64,000 bases of DNA from Corallococcus soli (GCF_014930455.1 NZ_JAAIYO010000004.1:62001-126000); one strand, 5' to 3'; counted from the stretch's first letter, positions 43,553 through 52,947 are shown. Notes: generated from the sequence alone by a model not told the origin. A program made the numbers and translations.

Positions 43553-44895
43553 GCCTGTCCCTCGCCCTGGCCACGGCCGCGCTGCTCGCGGCCGAGCCCA
43601 CCCCCCTGCCTCCCGGTCACCCCACCATCCCCCCCGGCACCCAGGCGTCGCCCACCACCGCGCTGCCGGAGGGCCACCCGACGATGCCCGCGAGCGCCCC
43701 CGTGGCGCCCGGCACCCCGCTGCCGCAGGGCCACCCGCCGGTGTCGGATGCGAACAAGATGCCGCCGTCGGCCGAGGAGCTGATGAAGCAGCTCGACTCG
43801 ACGGAGGGCCTGCGCGAGCGGGAGAAGACCTTCGAGATCGCCACGTCGCTGGGCAAGCTCTACTACACGAACGGCCGCAACGCGGAGGCGCTGTCGTACC
43901 TGGCGCAGGCGCAGGCCCGTTCGGAGGGCGCGCGCGCGCGGTTCCTCGCGCTGAAGAAGAAGCTGGGCAAGGCGGCCATGCCTGATGCGGCCTCCGCGAA
44001 CTGCGGCTTCACGCCCGGCCAGACGCTGGACGTGATGGACGCGGCGGTGCAGGCGCGCGCGAAGTCCGGTGACACCGCCGGCGCCGCCGCCTGCGCGCGC
44101 ACCGCGCTGGAGCCGGTGCTGGACGTGGAGCTGCTGCGCGGCAACGCGCTGTACCTCCAGGGTGACAGCGTGGCCGCGCTCAAGGCCTACGCGCGCGTGC
44201 TGGAGGTGGAGCCCCGGCACCCGGAGGCCCTCTTCGGCCAGGGCTCGCTGCTCTTCGAGACGCAGGGTGAGAACCTCCCGGCGCTCAAGACCGCGCGCGA
44301 GGGCTTCGACACGCTGGCGGAGACGTTCCCCCAGTCCCCGCGCACGCCCATGGCCCGGGCGCTGAGCCAGCGCATCGAGGAGATGGTGAAGGCCGGCGGG
44401 CGCAAGAAGTGGCTCGCGTCGCGCGCCGAGGACCGCCGCGTGCGCCTGGCGCAGGGGCAGGCGCAGGCCGCCGCGATGCCGCCGGACGCGCCCCGCCCGC
44501 TGACCCCGGACATGGTGGACGCGGTGAAGAACACGGAGCGCACGCCGGAGCTGGAGGCGGGGCTCGCGAAGCTGGTGGATGAGGGCGAGGAGCACCTGGC
44601 GCGCGGTCGCTACCAGGAGGCCCTGGCCAACTACACCCGCGTGGTGCCCTTCCAGCCGGAGAACGGCCGGGCGAAGGCGGGCATGGCCTGGGCGCTGGTG
44701 GGCCTGGGCCGTCCCATGGGCGCGCGCGTGTGGAGCGTGGCGCTGCAGGGCGACGCGAGCGCGGTGGAGAAGCTGGGCGACACGCTGCTCGCCAAGGGGG
44801 ACGCCAAGGGCGCGAAGGCGCTGTGGGAGAAGCTGTCCCAGGACGCGCCCGACTACCCGAACAAGGCCGCGCTCCAGGCGAAGCTGTCGCAGTAG
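43549..44895 (+). CDS. TPR protein with LPxGHP N-terminal repeats
   Basis: This 448-residue protein has a signal-like hydrophobic start (LALATAALLAAE). Three copies of L-P-x-G-H-P follow (LPPGHPTIP, LPEGHPTMP, LPQGHPPVS) in the first ~65 residues, then tetratricopeptide-type helix pairs (~75-448, e.g. GKLYYTNGRNAEALSYL, LYLQGDSVAALKAYAR, EHLARGRYQEALANY). It is probably an exported scaffold. LPxGHP phrases also occur near heme- and metal-handling periplasmic proteins, but a ligand role here is speculative. It ends the operon and converges with kdsD. Confidence 0.82.
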   Translation: MSLSLALATAALLAAEPTPLPPGHPTIPPGTQASPTTALPEGHPTMPASAPVAPGTPLPQGHPPVSDANKMPPSAEELMKQLDSTEGLREREKTFEIATSLGKLYYTNGRNAEALSYLAQAQARSEGARARFLALKKKLGKAAMPDAASANCGFTPGQTLDVMDAAVQARAKSGDTAGAAACARTALEPVLDVELLRGNALYLQGDSVAALKAYARVLEVEPRHPEALFGQGSLLFETQGENLPALKTAREGFDTLAETFPQSPRTPMARALSQRIEEMVKAGGRKKWLASRAEDRRVRLAQGQAQAAAMPPDAPRPLTPDMVDAVKNTERTPELEAGLAKLVDEGEEHLARGRYQEALANYTRVVPFQPENGRAKAGMAWALVGLGRPMGARVWSVALQGDASAVEKLGDTLLAKGDAKGAKALWEKLSQDAPDYPNKAALQAKLSQ

Positions 44896-44911
44896 CGGCC
44901 CGGAGGCTTCC

Positions 44912-45988
44912 CTAGACGAACTTCGCGGCCAGCAGGTCCTGGACGTCGAGCAGGCCCACCGCGCGGCCCTCGACGTCCACCACGGGGAGCTGGTCCACCT
45001 TCAGCTCGCGCATCTGCGCGGCGGCGGTGAGCACCAGCGTCTCCGGGGTGATGCAGCGCGGGCGCTTGCCCATCACCTGGCGCACCGGCACCTCGAAGTC
45101 CTGGTGCCCCCGCTCCACCAGCCGGCGCAAATCTCCGTCGGTGAAGATGCCCTCCAGCATCCCGTCCTTGTCCACCACGCACGCGGCGCCCGGCCGGCCC
45201 GGCGTGTTGGTCATCACCACCACCGCTTCGGACAGCCGCGCGGTGTCCAGCACCAGCGGGTTGGCGCGGCCGGTGCGCATCAGTTCGAAGACGCGCAGCA
45301 CGGAGCGCCCCAGCTTCCCGCCCGGGTGCAGCAGCGCGTAGTCGTCTCGCCCGAAGGGCCGCGAGCGCAGCAGCGTCATGGCCAGCGCGTCGCCCACCGC
45401 GTGCAGCGCGGCGGTGGAGGCGGTGGGCACGAGCCCCATGGGACACGCCTCTTCGATGCGGCCGATGTCCAGCACCACGTCCGCGCCCCTGGCGAGCGCG
45501 CTGTCCGCGTCCCCGGTGAGCGCGACGACGGGCGTGCCCATGCGCTTGAACAGGGGCAACAGCCGCAGCAGTTCCTCCGTGCTGCCGCTGTTGGACAGGG
45601 CGAGGATGACGTCGCCCTGGCCCACGCGGCCCAGGTCGCCGTGCACGGCCTCCGCGGGGTGCAGGAACACGGAGCGCACGCCGGTGGACGCCAGCGTGGA
45701 GGACAGCTTCTGGCCGATGTGGCCCGCCTTCCCCATGCCCGTCACCACCACCTGGCCCGTGCAGTCGCGCACCAGGTGCAGGGCGTGGAGGAACGCGTCC
45801 CCCAGCCGCTCGGTGACGCCGAGGATGGCGCGCGCCTCCGCCTCCAGCACGCCGCGCGCGTACGCGAGCGTGGCCTCCGCGTCAGCATCCCGGACGCGGG
45901 CACGGGCGGGTTCGGAACCCGCGGACGCGCGGCCGGGGAGGGCGCGCAGGCGGGGCTTCTTGGCGGTGGAGCGGGGGGCGCGGGCCAT
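44912..45988 (-). CDS. kdsD: KpsF/GutQ-type arabinose-5-phosphate isomerase
   Basis: AAGGAAG lies just before the ATG at 45988; the upstream extension lacks a ribosome site. The 358-residue protein has a SIS sugar-isomerase domain ([45 protein letters not shown]) and two C-terminal CBS domains ([11 protein letters not shown] near residue 270 and [14 protein letters not shown] at the end). It converts ribulose-5-phosphate to arabinose-5-phosphate, the KDO precursor in LPS synthesis. A basic ~45-residue N-terminal extension is unusual for the family. Confidence 0.94.
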   Translation of the reverse strand: MARAPRSTAKKPRLRALPGRASAGSEPARARVRDADAEATLAYARGVLEAEARAILGVTERLGDAFLHALHLVRDCTGQVVVTGMGKAGHIGQKLSSTLASTGVRSVFLHPAEAVHGDLGRVGQGDVILALSNSGSTEELLRLLPLFKRMGTPVVALTGDADSALARGADVVLDIGRIEEACPMGLVPTASTAALHAVGDALAMTLLRSRPFGRDDYALLHPGGKLGRSVLRVFELMRTGRANPLVLDTARLSEAVVVMTNTPGRPGAACVVDKDGMLEGIFTDGDLRRLVERGHQDFEVPVRQVMGKRPRCITPETLVLTAAAQMRELKVDQLPVVDVEGRAVGLLDVQDLLAAKFV

Positions 45989-46143
45989 GGGCTTCCTTGG
46001 CGCTACCTCTACTCCAGCCTTCGCCCGGGTGGCCATCCTTGACGCATGGGGGGGCATCGGCTACGGCCTGCTCGCCCGGCCGCCCGCGGTCGGGGAGGCC
46101 TTTGCGCACCACCTGCTGCACCACTCATGACGGAGGGGACGGA

Positions 46144-46797
46144 ATGAAGTTCTTCATCGACAGCGCGGACGTCGGGGAAATCCGCAAGGCGCACGCCATG
46201 GGCTGCGTGGACGGCGTCACCACCAACCCGTCGCTGCTGGCCAAGGTCGGCCGCGGGCTGGAGGAGACCATTCGTGAGATCTGCTCCATCGTGGACGGGC
46301 CCATCAGCGCGGAGTGCGTCTCGCTGGAGGCCCCGGCGCTCATCCAGGAGGGGAAGACCCTGGCGAAGATCCACGACAACGTCGTCGTGAAGATTCCGAT
46401 GGGCGTGGAGGGCATGAAGGCCGTCAAGGCGCTCACCGCCGAGGGCATCCGCACCAACGTCACGCTGTGCTTCTCCGCCAACCAGGCGCTGCTGTGCGCC
46501 AAGGCGGGGGCCACGTACGTGTCGCCCTTCGTGGGCCGGCTGGACGACATCTCCCAGGACGGCATGGAGCTCATCGCCCACATCCTGGAGATCTACCAGA
46601 ACTACGACTTCACCACGCAGGTGCTGGTGGCCAGCGTGCGCAACCCGGTGCACGTGCTCCAGGCCGCGCGCCTGGGCGCGGATGTCGCCACGCTGCCCTA
46701 CAACGTCATCACCCAGCTGGCGAACCACCCGCTCACCGACAGCGGTATCCAGAAGTTCCTCGCGGACTGGGAGAAGGTCCCCAAGCAGGGCAAGTAG
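46144..46797 (+). CDS. transaldolase-like fructose-6-phosphate aldolase (TalC/Fsa type)
   Basis: A 217-residue small TIM-barrel transaldolase: [23 protein letters not shown], the Schiff-base Lys83 in [21 protein letters not shown] and ISQDG. This is the short FSA/TalC subfamily, either transaldolase or fructose-6-phosphate aldolase. Acting in the pentose phosphate pathway, it could feed ribulose-5-phosphate toward the divergent kdsD. A GGAGGGGACGGA site precedes the ATG. A strong hairpin follows the stop codon. Confidence 0.94.
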   Translation: MKFFIDSADVGEIRKAHAMGCVDGVTTNPSLLAKVGRGLEETIREICSIVDGPISAECVSLEAPALIQEGKTLAKIHDNVVVKIPMGVEGMKAVKALTAEGIRTNVTLCFSANQALLCAKAGATYVSPFVGRLDDISQDGMELIAHILEIYQNYDFTTQVLVASVRNPVHVLQAARLGADVATLPYNVITQLANHPLTDSGIQKFLADWEKVPKQGK

Positions 46798-46822
46798 TCG
46801 CCAGCTTCACCGCACGACGCAC

Positions 46823-46867
46823 GACGGCCGCCGGACTCCCTTCGCTTCCGGGAGCACGGCGGCCGTC
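46823..46867. terminator. strong bidirectional terminator hairpin
   Basis: GACGGCCGCC (46823-46832) pairs perfectly with GGCGGCCGTC (46858-46867); an inner CTCCC/GGGAG stem lies at 46836-46840 and 46850-46854. It sits between the convergent transaldolase and lipoprotein genes and is followed by CTGTTTCG on the plus strand. Confidence 0.8.
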
Positions 46868-46898
46868 CTGTTTCGATTCGCTGTGGCCGGCCTGACCG

Positions 46899-48827
46899 CT
46901 ACTGCACGGTCAGGGGACGGCTGACGGTGAGCGGCGAGTTGCGGGCGTTGCTGAACACCACGTTGACCTTCCCCACGGACGCGGGCGCGGTGCCGGCCAC
47001 CCCCTCGAGGCGCAGGGTGGCGGTGTTGCCGCCCCGGAACCCGCTGATGGTGTAGCGCCACTGGCAGCGGGCCTTGGTGGCGACCGCCTCGGTGACGGAC
47101 TTGTTGATGTCGCACGGCCCCACGTCCTTGTAGCCCGGTTGTCCGACGGCGGGCTCCACCTCGCGGCGCTCCTGCGTGATGGTCATGCCGTAGGTCCGCG
47201 CGTTCAGCGAGGGGTCCCGTTCGGTGACGGCGACGGAGCCCTTGCTCGTGGTAACGGTCGCGTTGATGGTGGCCGTGTCCGGCGACAACTGGTTGCCGAA
47301 GGCGTCCGCGACCTTCACGGAGAAGGTCTGCTCGGCCTGCTTGGGGATGTCGAAGCCGGCCGGGCCCGGGTCGGGCGTGAACGTGACGATGGGGGAGCCG
47401 ACCACCGACGAGAAGCCCGAATAGACGATGTGGGTGGAGCGCCACACCTGCGTGTCCCCGTCCCAGCAGCCGTTGGGACCATCCCAGACGCCGTTCGGCG
47501 CGACGCGCCGTCCCGTGGCGCAGTCCAGCCGCTCGGTATCGATGAACTTTTCGCCATTGTCCCGCACGCCGTTGTCGTTGGAGTCCACGAAGGGCTCGGG
47601 CAGGTCCACGAACCACTCGCCGGGATCCCACGTGCCGTTCTTGGAGCCATTGGAGGCGCCGGAGCCGTCGTAGAAGGACTCCTCGCCCGGGGTGACGGCG
47701 ATGACGGTGACCAGCATGTCACGCGGGTTGTTGCCACCGTGATCCGGCTCGCCCACGAGCGGATCCACGGTCTTCGGTGGCCACTCGCCTCGCGTGGCGA
47801 AAGTCGTGGTGACCAACCCTGGCGCCTGGGTGGTGGGAGGGGTGGACTTGTCCACGGTGCCTGCCTCCGTGTACCAGTTCACCTGGGGGTCAATGGTCAC
47901 CGGCTTGTTGAACCGGTCACTCAACTGCGCGCTGCACTTGGTGCTCAGGTCCACGCGCGGCGGCGTCTCCGAAGCGTTGGCGGCCAGGTTGATCTGCTCG
48001 CACTGGACCACGAAGTTGTCGTCCGAAGCGCGCGTCCCGCTGATGGAGATGCTCTTGGACGCGGGCTCCAACTGCGTGCCCGACACGGCCGCCTTCACCA
48101 GCGCGAAACCCACCTCGTTGCCCGACTGGAGCGTGGTGCTGACCAGTCCGGTGGTGTTGGTCTTGCCGGAGGCCGGCGCCACCGTGGCGCCGCTCGCGCC
48201 CGACACGGTGAAGTTCACCGTGAGGTTGGGAACGCCCTTGTTGTTGCGATCCACCACCTTGAAGGTGATGAGGGTCGACGTGTCGATGTTGGACGACAGG
48301 ATGCCCAGCCGCTCCTTGGTGGTGGACACGAACGACACCTCGGCGGGGGCGTCCGTCTGGATGCCGCCGTCGCCCTGCGTGCCGCCGTCAGCCTTCGTGC
48401 CGCCGTCGCCCGTCGTGGTGCCCGGCGCCCTGACGGTGATGGTGGCGGTCTTGGTCACATCACCCCAGACGCCGGTGACGGTCACGGCCCCGGCGCAGTC
48501 AGCGTCGACCGCCTTCTCGCAGCGGAACGTCGTGCTCAGCTTGCCGTCCACCAGGTCGAACGACTTGGCCTGGAAGCCAACCCCGCTCTCGCTGTCCACC
48601 ACGCCCGCGGCCGCCGTCAGGTTGACGGAGCCCGTGCCGGGGTTCCCATCCTTGTCGAGCGCGGTGATGGACAGGGTGCTCGTCTGCCCATCATCGGCGA
48701 TGGTGGCCGGATTCGGCGTGATGCGCAGGACCGGCTGGCCGGGCTCCTCGTCGTCGTCGTTGCCCGGGCAGGCCGCCAGGCCAAGGGCCAGCAAGAACGC
48801 GCCCGCGAATTTCAATGAATTGTGCAT
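46899..48827 (-). CDS. large lipoprotein with Ig-like (Big_1-type) domains
   Basis: A start at the ATG at 48827 gives 642 residues and a lipoprotein signal (LALGLAAC). An acidic linker (PGNDDDEEPG) precedes bacterial Ig-like domains of the invasin/Big_1 kind, each with D.xGNPG or D.NNKGVPNLTVNF phrases. There is a DGG-rich spacer (GGTKADGGTQGDGG) and a middle insert with calcium-binding-like DSNDNGVRDNGEKF. It should be a surface or periplasmic adhesin-like protein; no enzyme motif is seen. A pair of 10-bp direct repeats lies in its leader. Confidence 0.83.
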   Translation of the reverse strand: MHNSLKFAGAFLLALGLAACPGNDDDEEPGQPVLRITPNPATIADDGQTSTLSITALDKDGNPGTGSVNLTAAAGVVDSESGVGFQAKSFDLVDGKLSTTFRCEKAVDADCAGAVTVTGVWGDVTKTATITVRAPGTTTGDGGTKADGGTQGDGGIQTDAPAEVSFVSTTKERLGILSSNIDTSTLITFKVVDRNNKGVPNLTVNFTVSGASGATVAPASGKTNTTGLVSTTLQSGNEVGFALVKAAVSGTQLEPASKSISISGTRASDDNFVVQCEQINLAANASETPPRVDLSTKCSAQLSDRFNKPVTIDPQVNWYTEAGTVDKSTPPTTQAPGLVTTTFATRGEWPPKTVDPLVGEPDHGGNNPRDMLVTVIAVTPGEESFYDGSGASNGSKNGTWDPGEWFVDLPEPFVDSNDNGVRDNGEKFIDTERLDCATGRRVAPNGVWDGPNGCWDGDTQVWRSTHIVYSGFSSVVGSPIVTFTPDPGPAGFDIPKQAEQTFSVKVADAFGNQLSPDTATINATVTTSKGSVAVTERDPSLNARTYGMTITQERREVEPAVGQPGYKDVGPCDINKSVTEAVATKARCQWRYTISGFRGGNTATLRLEGVAGTAPASVGKVNVVFSNARNSPLTVSRPLTVQ

Positions 48828-48847
48828 GTGGGAGTTACCCCCTCCAG

Positions 48848-48874
48848 GGAAAGGTCCTTTTAGTGGAAAGGTCC
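48848..48874 (-). repeat. 10-bp direct repeat in the leader of the Ig-like lipoprotein gene
   Basis: GGAAAGGTCC (plus-strand sense) occurs at 48848-48857 and 48865-48874, a 17-bp period, 20-50 bases upstream of the start at 48827. It could be a regulatory or ribosome-binding element. Confidence 0.4.
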
Positions 48875-49012
48875 CCTGCTGCACAAACGGGCAGCGGACG
48901 GACGGGGGCCGCCGGGCGCCTTGGGGACGCCCGGGGGGACGTGCGTCCTGTCGCTTTATTCACGCCTCGGGACTGGCGGTCCGGCGACGGGAGCGGTATG
49001 GCAGGAAGACGC

Positions 49013-49030
49013 GTTGATATTTGAATCAAC
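49013..49030. promoter_or_regulatory. inverted repeat GTTGAT-N6-ATCAAC before the acyl-CoA dehydrogenase gene
   Basis: Six-base perfect arms with an AT-rich centre end 15 bases upstream of the ATG at 49046, standing out from GC-rich surroundings. The shape suits a TetR- or GntR-type operator controlling fatty-acid degradation. The binding protein is unknown. Confidence 0.5.
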
Positions 49031-49045
49031 CCGAGGATCCGCCCC

Positions 49046-50182
49046 ATGGAATTCCAGCTCACCGAGTCCCAGCGTGCGTTGCAGGATGCCGCTCGCAAGT
49101 ACGCCCGCGAAGTGGTGCGCCCCAAGGCCGCCCACTACGACGAGACCTCCGAGTTTCCCCGCGACCTGCTGTCCACGGCCTTTGAACTGGGCCTGCTCAA
49201 CATGGCCATCCCGTCCGAGTACGGCGGCGGCGGCCTGTCGCACCTGGAGCAGGTCATCGTCTGCGAGGAGCTGGCGTGGGGCTGCGCGGGCGTGGCCACG
49301 TCCATCATCGCCAACGACCTGGCCAACCTGCCCATCATCCTGCACGGCACGGAGGACCAGAAGAAGCGGCTGCTCTCCGGGTTCGGGCAGAAGCTGAAGT
49401 TCAGCTCCTTCTGCCTCACGGAGCCCAGCGCGGGCTCCGACGTGGCGGCCATGAGCACCACCGCGCGTCGCGAGGGGGACGAGTACGTCCTCAACGGCAC
49501 CAAGTGCTTCATCACCAACGGCGGCTACGCGGATCAGTTCACCGTGTTCGCCACGTTGGACAAGGGCAAGAAGCACAAGGGCATCACCTGCTTCGTCGTG
49601 GAGGGCCGGCCGCAGGGCGTGTCCACCGGCAAGCACGAGAACAAGATGGGCCAGCGGGCCAGCAACACGGTGACGGTCAACTTCGACGAGGTCCGCGTCC
49701 CGGTGGCCAACCGCATCGGTGAGGAGGGGGAGGGCTTCAAGGTCGCCATGGCGACGCTGGACAACAGCCGCCCGCTCACCGCCAGCCTGTCGGTGGGGAT
49801 CGCCCGCGCGGCGCTGGAGTACTCGCTGGAGTACTCCGCCCAGCGCCAGACCTTCGGCAAGCCCATCCGCGAGCACCAGGGCGTGCAGTTCATGCTGGCC
49901 GACATGGCCATGAACACCCACGCCGCGCGCCTGCTCACCTGGGAGAGCGCCTGGGTGCTGGATGAGGGACAGCGCAACACCCTGCAGTCCAGCTATGCGA
50001 AGTGCTTCGCCGCGGACATGGCCATGAAGGTCGCCACCGACGCCGTGCAGGTCTACGGCGGCTACGGCTACATGAAGGACTACCCGGTGGAGAAGCTGAT
50101 GCGCGACGCCAAGCTCATCCAGGTCTACGAGGGGACCAGCCAGGTGCAGCGGTTGGTCATCGCGAAGGAACTGTTCAGGTAG
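49046..50182 (+). CDS. acyl-CoA dehydrogenase
   Basis: A 378-residue standard ACAD: LTESQRALQDAARKYAREVV, CLTEPSAGSDVAAM (FAD/substrate site), the helix RQTFGKPIREHQGVQF and the catalytic Glu in QVYEGTSQVQRLVIAKELF. The combination matches short- or medium-chain enzymes (butyryl-CoA or related). It oxidises acyl-CoA to enoyl-CoA and passes electrons to ETF, encoded immediately downstream (etfB, etfA). It is probably one regulon for fatty-acid or branched-chain amino-acid oxidation, with a candidate operator upstream. Confidence 0.97.
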   Translation: MEFQLTESQRALQDAARKYAREVVRPKAAHYDETSEFPRDLLSTAFELGLLNMAIPSEYGGGGLSHLEQVIVCEELAWGCAGVATSIIANDLANLPIILHGTEDQKKRLLSGFGQKLKFSSFCLTEPSAGSDVAAMSTTARREGDEYVLNGTKCFITNGGYADQFTVFATLDKGKKHKGITCFVVEGRPQGVSTGKHENKMGQRASNTVTVNFDEVRVPVANRIGEEGEGFKVAMATLDNSRPLTASLSVGIARAALEYSLEYSAQRQTFGKPIREHQGVQFMLADMAMNTHAARLLTWESAWVLDEGQRNTLQSSYAKCFAADMAMKVATDAVQVYGGYGYMKDYPVEKLMRDAKLIQVYEGTSQVQRLVIAKELFR

Positions 50183-50345
50183 AAAAGCAAAACTGCGCGC
50201 GGTGGGGCTTTCAAGTTGCCGCCGCGCTGTACGGATGTCTATTACTCCGGCCCTGATGCGCGGCGCGTCAACTGGACGCCGCGTCCCGGGTGCCGGAAGC
50301 AGCCGACCCACTTTTCAAGCACTCCCCACAGAGGAGAAGCCCGCC

Positions 50346-51143
50346 GTGAAGATTCTCGTCACCGCCAAGCGCGTGGAAGACCCTGAGTCGAAGATCAAGG
50401 TGAAGCCGGACGGCTCGGACATCGTGAAGGAGGGGCTGAAGTACAAGATCAACCCCTTCGACGAAATCGGCGTGGAAGAGGGCCTGCGCCTCGCGGCGAA
50501 GCACACCGGCGAGGTGGTGGTGGTCTCCATCGGCGGCAAGGAGGTGCAGGAGCAGCTGCGCCACGCGCTGGCCATGGGCGCCAACCGCGCCGTGTGGGTG
50601 AACCACACGGGGCCGCTGGATCAGCTGGGCATCGCGGGCCTGCTCCAGAAGGTCGCGGAGAAGGAGAAGCCGGACATCGTCCTGCTGGGCAAGCAGTCCA
50701 TCGACGACGACCAGAACCAGGTGGGCCAGTACCTGGCCGAGTTCCTGGGCTGGGGCCAGGCGACGTTCGCCTCCAAGGTGGAGTCGCTGGAGAGCGCCGA
50801 GGAGAAGAACAAGCAGCCCGCGGTGGTGGTGTCCGCGGACAAGAAGAGCGTGCAGGTGGTGCGCGAAGTGGACAACGGCCTGGCCACGCTGGAGGTCCAG
50901 CTGCCGGCCATCGTGACCACGGACCTGCGCCTGAACCAGCCGCGCTACGCGAGCCTGCCGGGCATCATGAAGGCCAAGAGCAAGCCCATCGAGGAGCTGA
51001 CGCCGGCCGGGCTGGGCGTGGACGTGGCGCCGAAGATCCAGGTGCTGAAGCTGTCGTCGCCCCCGGCGCGCAAGGCGGGCATCAAGGTGCCGGACGTGGC
51101 CACCCTGGTGGAGAAGCTGCACAACGAGGCGAAGGTCGTCTGA
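50346..51143 (+). CDS. etfB: electron transfer flavoprotein beta subunit
   Basis: A GTG start at 50346 follows GAGGAGAAG. The 265-residue protein shows the ETF-beta pattern: KILVTAKRVEDPESKI, KYKINPFDEIGVEEGLRLA, LLGKQSIDDDQNQVGQYLAEFLGW and the signature VQLPAIVTTDLRLNQPRYASLPGIMKAKSK. With EtfA it forms an FAD heterodimer that accepts electrons from acyl-CoA dehydrogenases and delivers them to ETF-quinone oxidoreductase. A 163-base gap from the dehydrogenase gene may hold a separate promoter. Confidence 0.97.
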   Translation: MKILVTAKRVEDPESKIKVKPDGSDIVKEGLKYKINPFDEIGVEEGLRLAAKHTGEVVVVSIGGKEVQEQLRHALAMGANRAVWVNHTGPLDQLGIAGLLQKVAEKEKPDIVLLGKQSIDDDQNQVGQYLAEFLGWGQATFASKVESLESAEEKNKQPAVVVSADKKSVQVVREVDNGLATLEVQLPAIVTTDLRLNQPRYASLPGIMKAKSKPIEELTPAGLGVDVAPKIQVLKLSSPPARKAGIKVPDVATLVEKLHNEAKVV

Positions 51144-51185
51144 GCGCCGCATCCTTGCCAACCTAGAGATTCCGGAGACAGACCC

Positions 51186-52151
51186 ATGTCCATCGTCCTC
51201 ATCGTCGCCGAGCAGCAGCCGGACGGAAACCTGCGCAAGGCCTCCCTCAACGCCATCGCCGCGGGCAAGCAGCTCGCGGAGAAGTCCGGCGGGGAGCTGC
51301 ACCTCGTCCTCTTGTCCAAGGACCCCTCGAAGGTCGCCGGGGAGCTCGCCGGCACCGGCGCCAAGGCCGTCCACACGGCCGCCGCCCCGGAGCTGGAGCA
51401 CTACCTGGCGGAGGTCTACGCCCCCGTCATCGCCGCGCTCGCGCAGGAGCTGAAGGCCACCTTCATCGGCGCGGCCTCCACGGCGCAGGGCAAGGACCTG
51501 CTGCCGCGCGTCGCCGCCCGGCTGAAGGCCGCCATGGCCACCGACATCACCGCCATCAACGGCGCTGGCGCGGACATCACCTTCACGCGCCCCATGTGGG
51601 CCGGCAACGTGTTCGCGGAGGTGAAGCTGAACACGCCGGTGCAGGTCATCAGCATCCGCGCCACGGAGTTCCCGGCCGCCACCCCGGGCCAGGGCGCCGC
51701 CGAGGTGAAGACCTTCCAGCCCAAGCTGGAGGCCAGCAAGACGAAGTTCGTCAGCTTCAACGAAGTGAAGAGCGCGCGTCCGGAGCTGACCGAGGCGAGC
51801 GTGGTGGTGTCCGGCGGTCGTGGCACCAAGGGCGACTTCAAGGAAGTCGAAGCGCTGGCGGACCTGCTGGGCGCCGCGGTGGGCGCGTCCCGCGCGGTGT
51901 GCGACGCGGGCTGGGTGCCCAACGACTACCAGGTGGGCCAGACGGGCAAGGTCGTCGCGCCCAAGCTGTACATCGCCGCGGGCATCAGCGGCGCCATCCA
52001 GCACCTGGCCGGCATGAAGAGCTCCAAGACCATTGTCGCCATCAACAAGGATCCGGAGGCGCCCATCTTCCAGGTGGCCGACTACGGCCTCGTGGAGGAC
52101 CTCTTCAAGGTCCTGCCCGCGCTGCGCGAAGGCATCCAGAAGCTGAAGTAG
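51186..52151 (+). CDS. etfA: electron transfer flavoprotein alpha subunit
   Basis: This 321-residue protein ends with the FAD-binding ETF-alpha signature: [52 protein letters not shown] and [21 protein letters not shown]. It pairs with EtfB 42 bases upstream. Two hairpins follow, separating it from the convergent Coa1-like gene. Confidence 0.98.
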   Translation: MSIVLIVAEQQPDGNLRKASLNAIAAGKQLAEKSGGELHLVLLSKDPSKVAGELAGTGAKAVHTAAAPELEHYLAEVYAPVIAALAQELKATFIGAASTAQGKDLLPRVAARLKAAMATDITAINGAGADITFTRPMWAGNVFAEVKLNTPVQVISIRATEFPAATPGQGAAEVKTFQPKLEASKTKFVSFNEVKSARPELTEASVVVSGGRGTKGDFKEVEALADLLGAAVGASRAVCDAGWVPNDYQVGQTGKVVAPKLYIAAGISGAIQHLAGMKSSKTIVAINKDPEAPIFQVADYGLVEDLFKVLPALREGIQKLK

Positions 52152-52155
52152 GCCT

Positions 52156-52173
52156 CCGCTCCTCGCGGAGCGG
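52156..52173 (+). terminator. short hairpin after etfA
   Basis: CCGCTCC-TCGC-GGAGCGG, a perfect 7-bp stem with a 4-base loop, starts 4 bases past the etfA stop. No T-run follows. Confidence 0.5.
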
Positions 52174-52187
52174 GCGGTGAAGCACCG

Positions 52188-52236
52188 CGAAGGGCGCGTC
52201 GGGCCGGGAGGGCATCCCCGGTCAGCGCGCCCTTCG
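52188..52236. terminator. long 11-bp stem between etfA and the Coa1-like gene
   Basis: CGAAGGGCGCG pairs perfectly with CGCGCCCTTCG across a GC-rich loop. It ends 7 bases before the convergent Coa1-like stop codon, so it can serve both genes. Confidence 0.6.
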
Positions 52237-52242
52237 TGCGTC

Positions 52243-52833
52243 CTACAGGTCGATGTCGCTGTCGCGGCCGGGCTTCTTCTCCGGCGGGGGCAGCGGGGCG
52301 GCGGGGGCCCCCGGTTCCAGGTCGTCCAGCTCCGGCACGTCGTCCGGCTCCTCCGGGTCCAGGTCCTCCGGCAGCGCGTCCGGGGCGTCGTCGGGCGCCT
52401 CCGTGTCCAGCAGGTCCACGCGGCCGCCGTCCGCCAGCTCCACGTAGAGGGTGCGGAAGGTCCACGCCTCGCCGCTCTTGTCGGCCACGGCGTGCAGGGT
52501 GCCGTCCGCCTTGGGCCCGTCCAGCGGCACGACGAAGGTCGCGTGGGTGCGGCCGTTGGTGGTGCTCACCTGGGTGTTGCTGGGGAAGCCCGGCTTGAAG
52601 GGGGAGCCCAGGGCCTTCTGCACCTGGGGATCCTCCTGCGCCAGGGCGAGCGCGTCCGTGTACGCGCCCATGTCCCGGAAGGACGTGTAGCCATAGCCGA
52701 TGGCGATGGCGACGAAGCACACGCACGAGCCCATCAGGCCCAGGCACCCCACCGGCACGGCCCACTTCCAGTTCCGGTTCCACCACCCCTGGCGGGGTAC
52801 GGGCGCGTAGTCACCCTCGGGCATCGTCGGCAT
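52243..52833 (-). CDS. Coa1/Tim21-like membrane protein with acidic tail
   Basis: A 196-residue single-pass protein. A short cytoplasmic start with WNRNWKWAVPVGCLGL leads into a transmembrane helix (~24-46). A domain follows with the order of cytochrome oxidase assembly factor Coa1-like proteins: YTDALALAQEDPQVQKALGSP, STTNGRTHATFVVPLDGPK and GEAWTFRTLYVELADGGRVDLL. The tail (~150-196) is Asp/Glu/Pro-rich. Coa1-like domains assist assembly of membrane complexes; the partner here is unknown. It is divergent from the S26-like/GNAT fusion. Confidence 0.75.
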   Translation of the reverse strand: MPTMPEGDYAPVPRQGWWNRNWKWAVPVGCLGLMGSCVCFVAIAIGYGYTSFRDMGAYTDALALAQEDPQVQKALGSPFKPGFPSNTQVSTTNGRTHATFVVPLDGPKADGTLHAVADKSGEAWTFRTLYVELADGGRVDLLDTEAPDDAPDALPEDLDPEEPDDVPELDDLEPGAPAAPLPPPEKKPGRDSDIDL

Positions 52834-52947
52834 GGGCCCTCCTGGCCTTGGCGTCGGGCCGTGTCATAGCCGGTTCCGGACGAAGCCGGGGTGGGGGATG
52901 TGTCGCGGAACCTGTCCCCAAGGCGCCTTCATGACAGAGTGCCCGCC

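Noticed and set aside
50203-50219. A sigma-54-like promoter (TGGGGC...TTGC) before etfB
   Set aside because: With the TGG placed correctly, the -24 to -12 spacing is 2 bases too long; GG-N10-GC fits only if the conserved T is lost.
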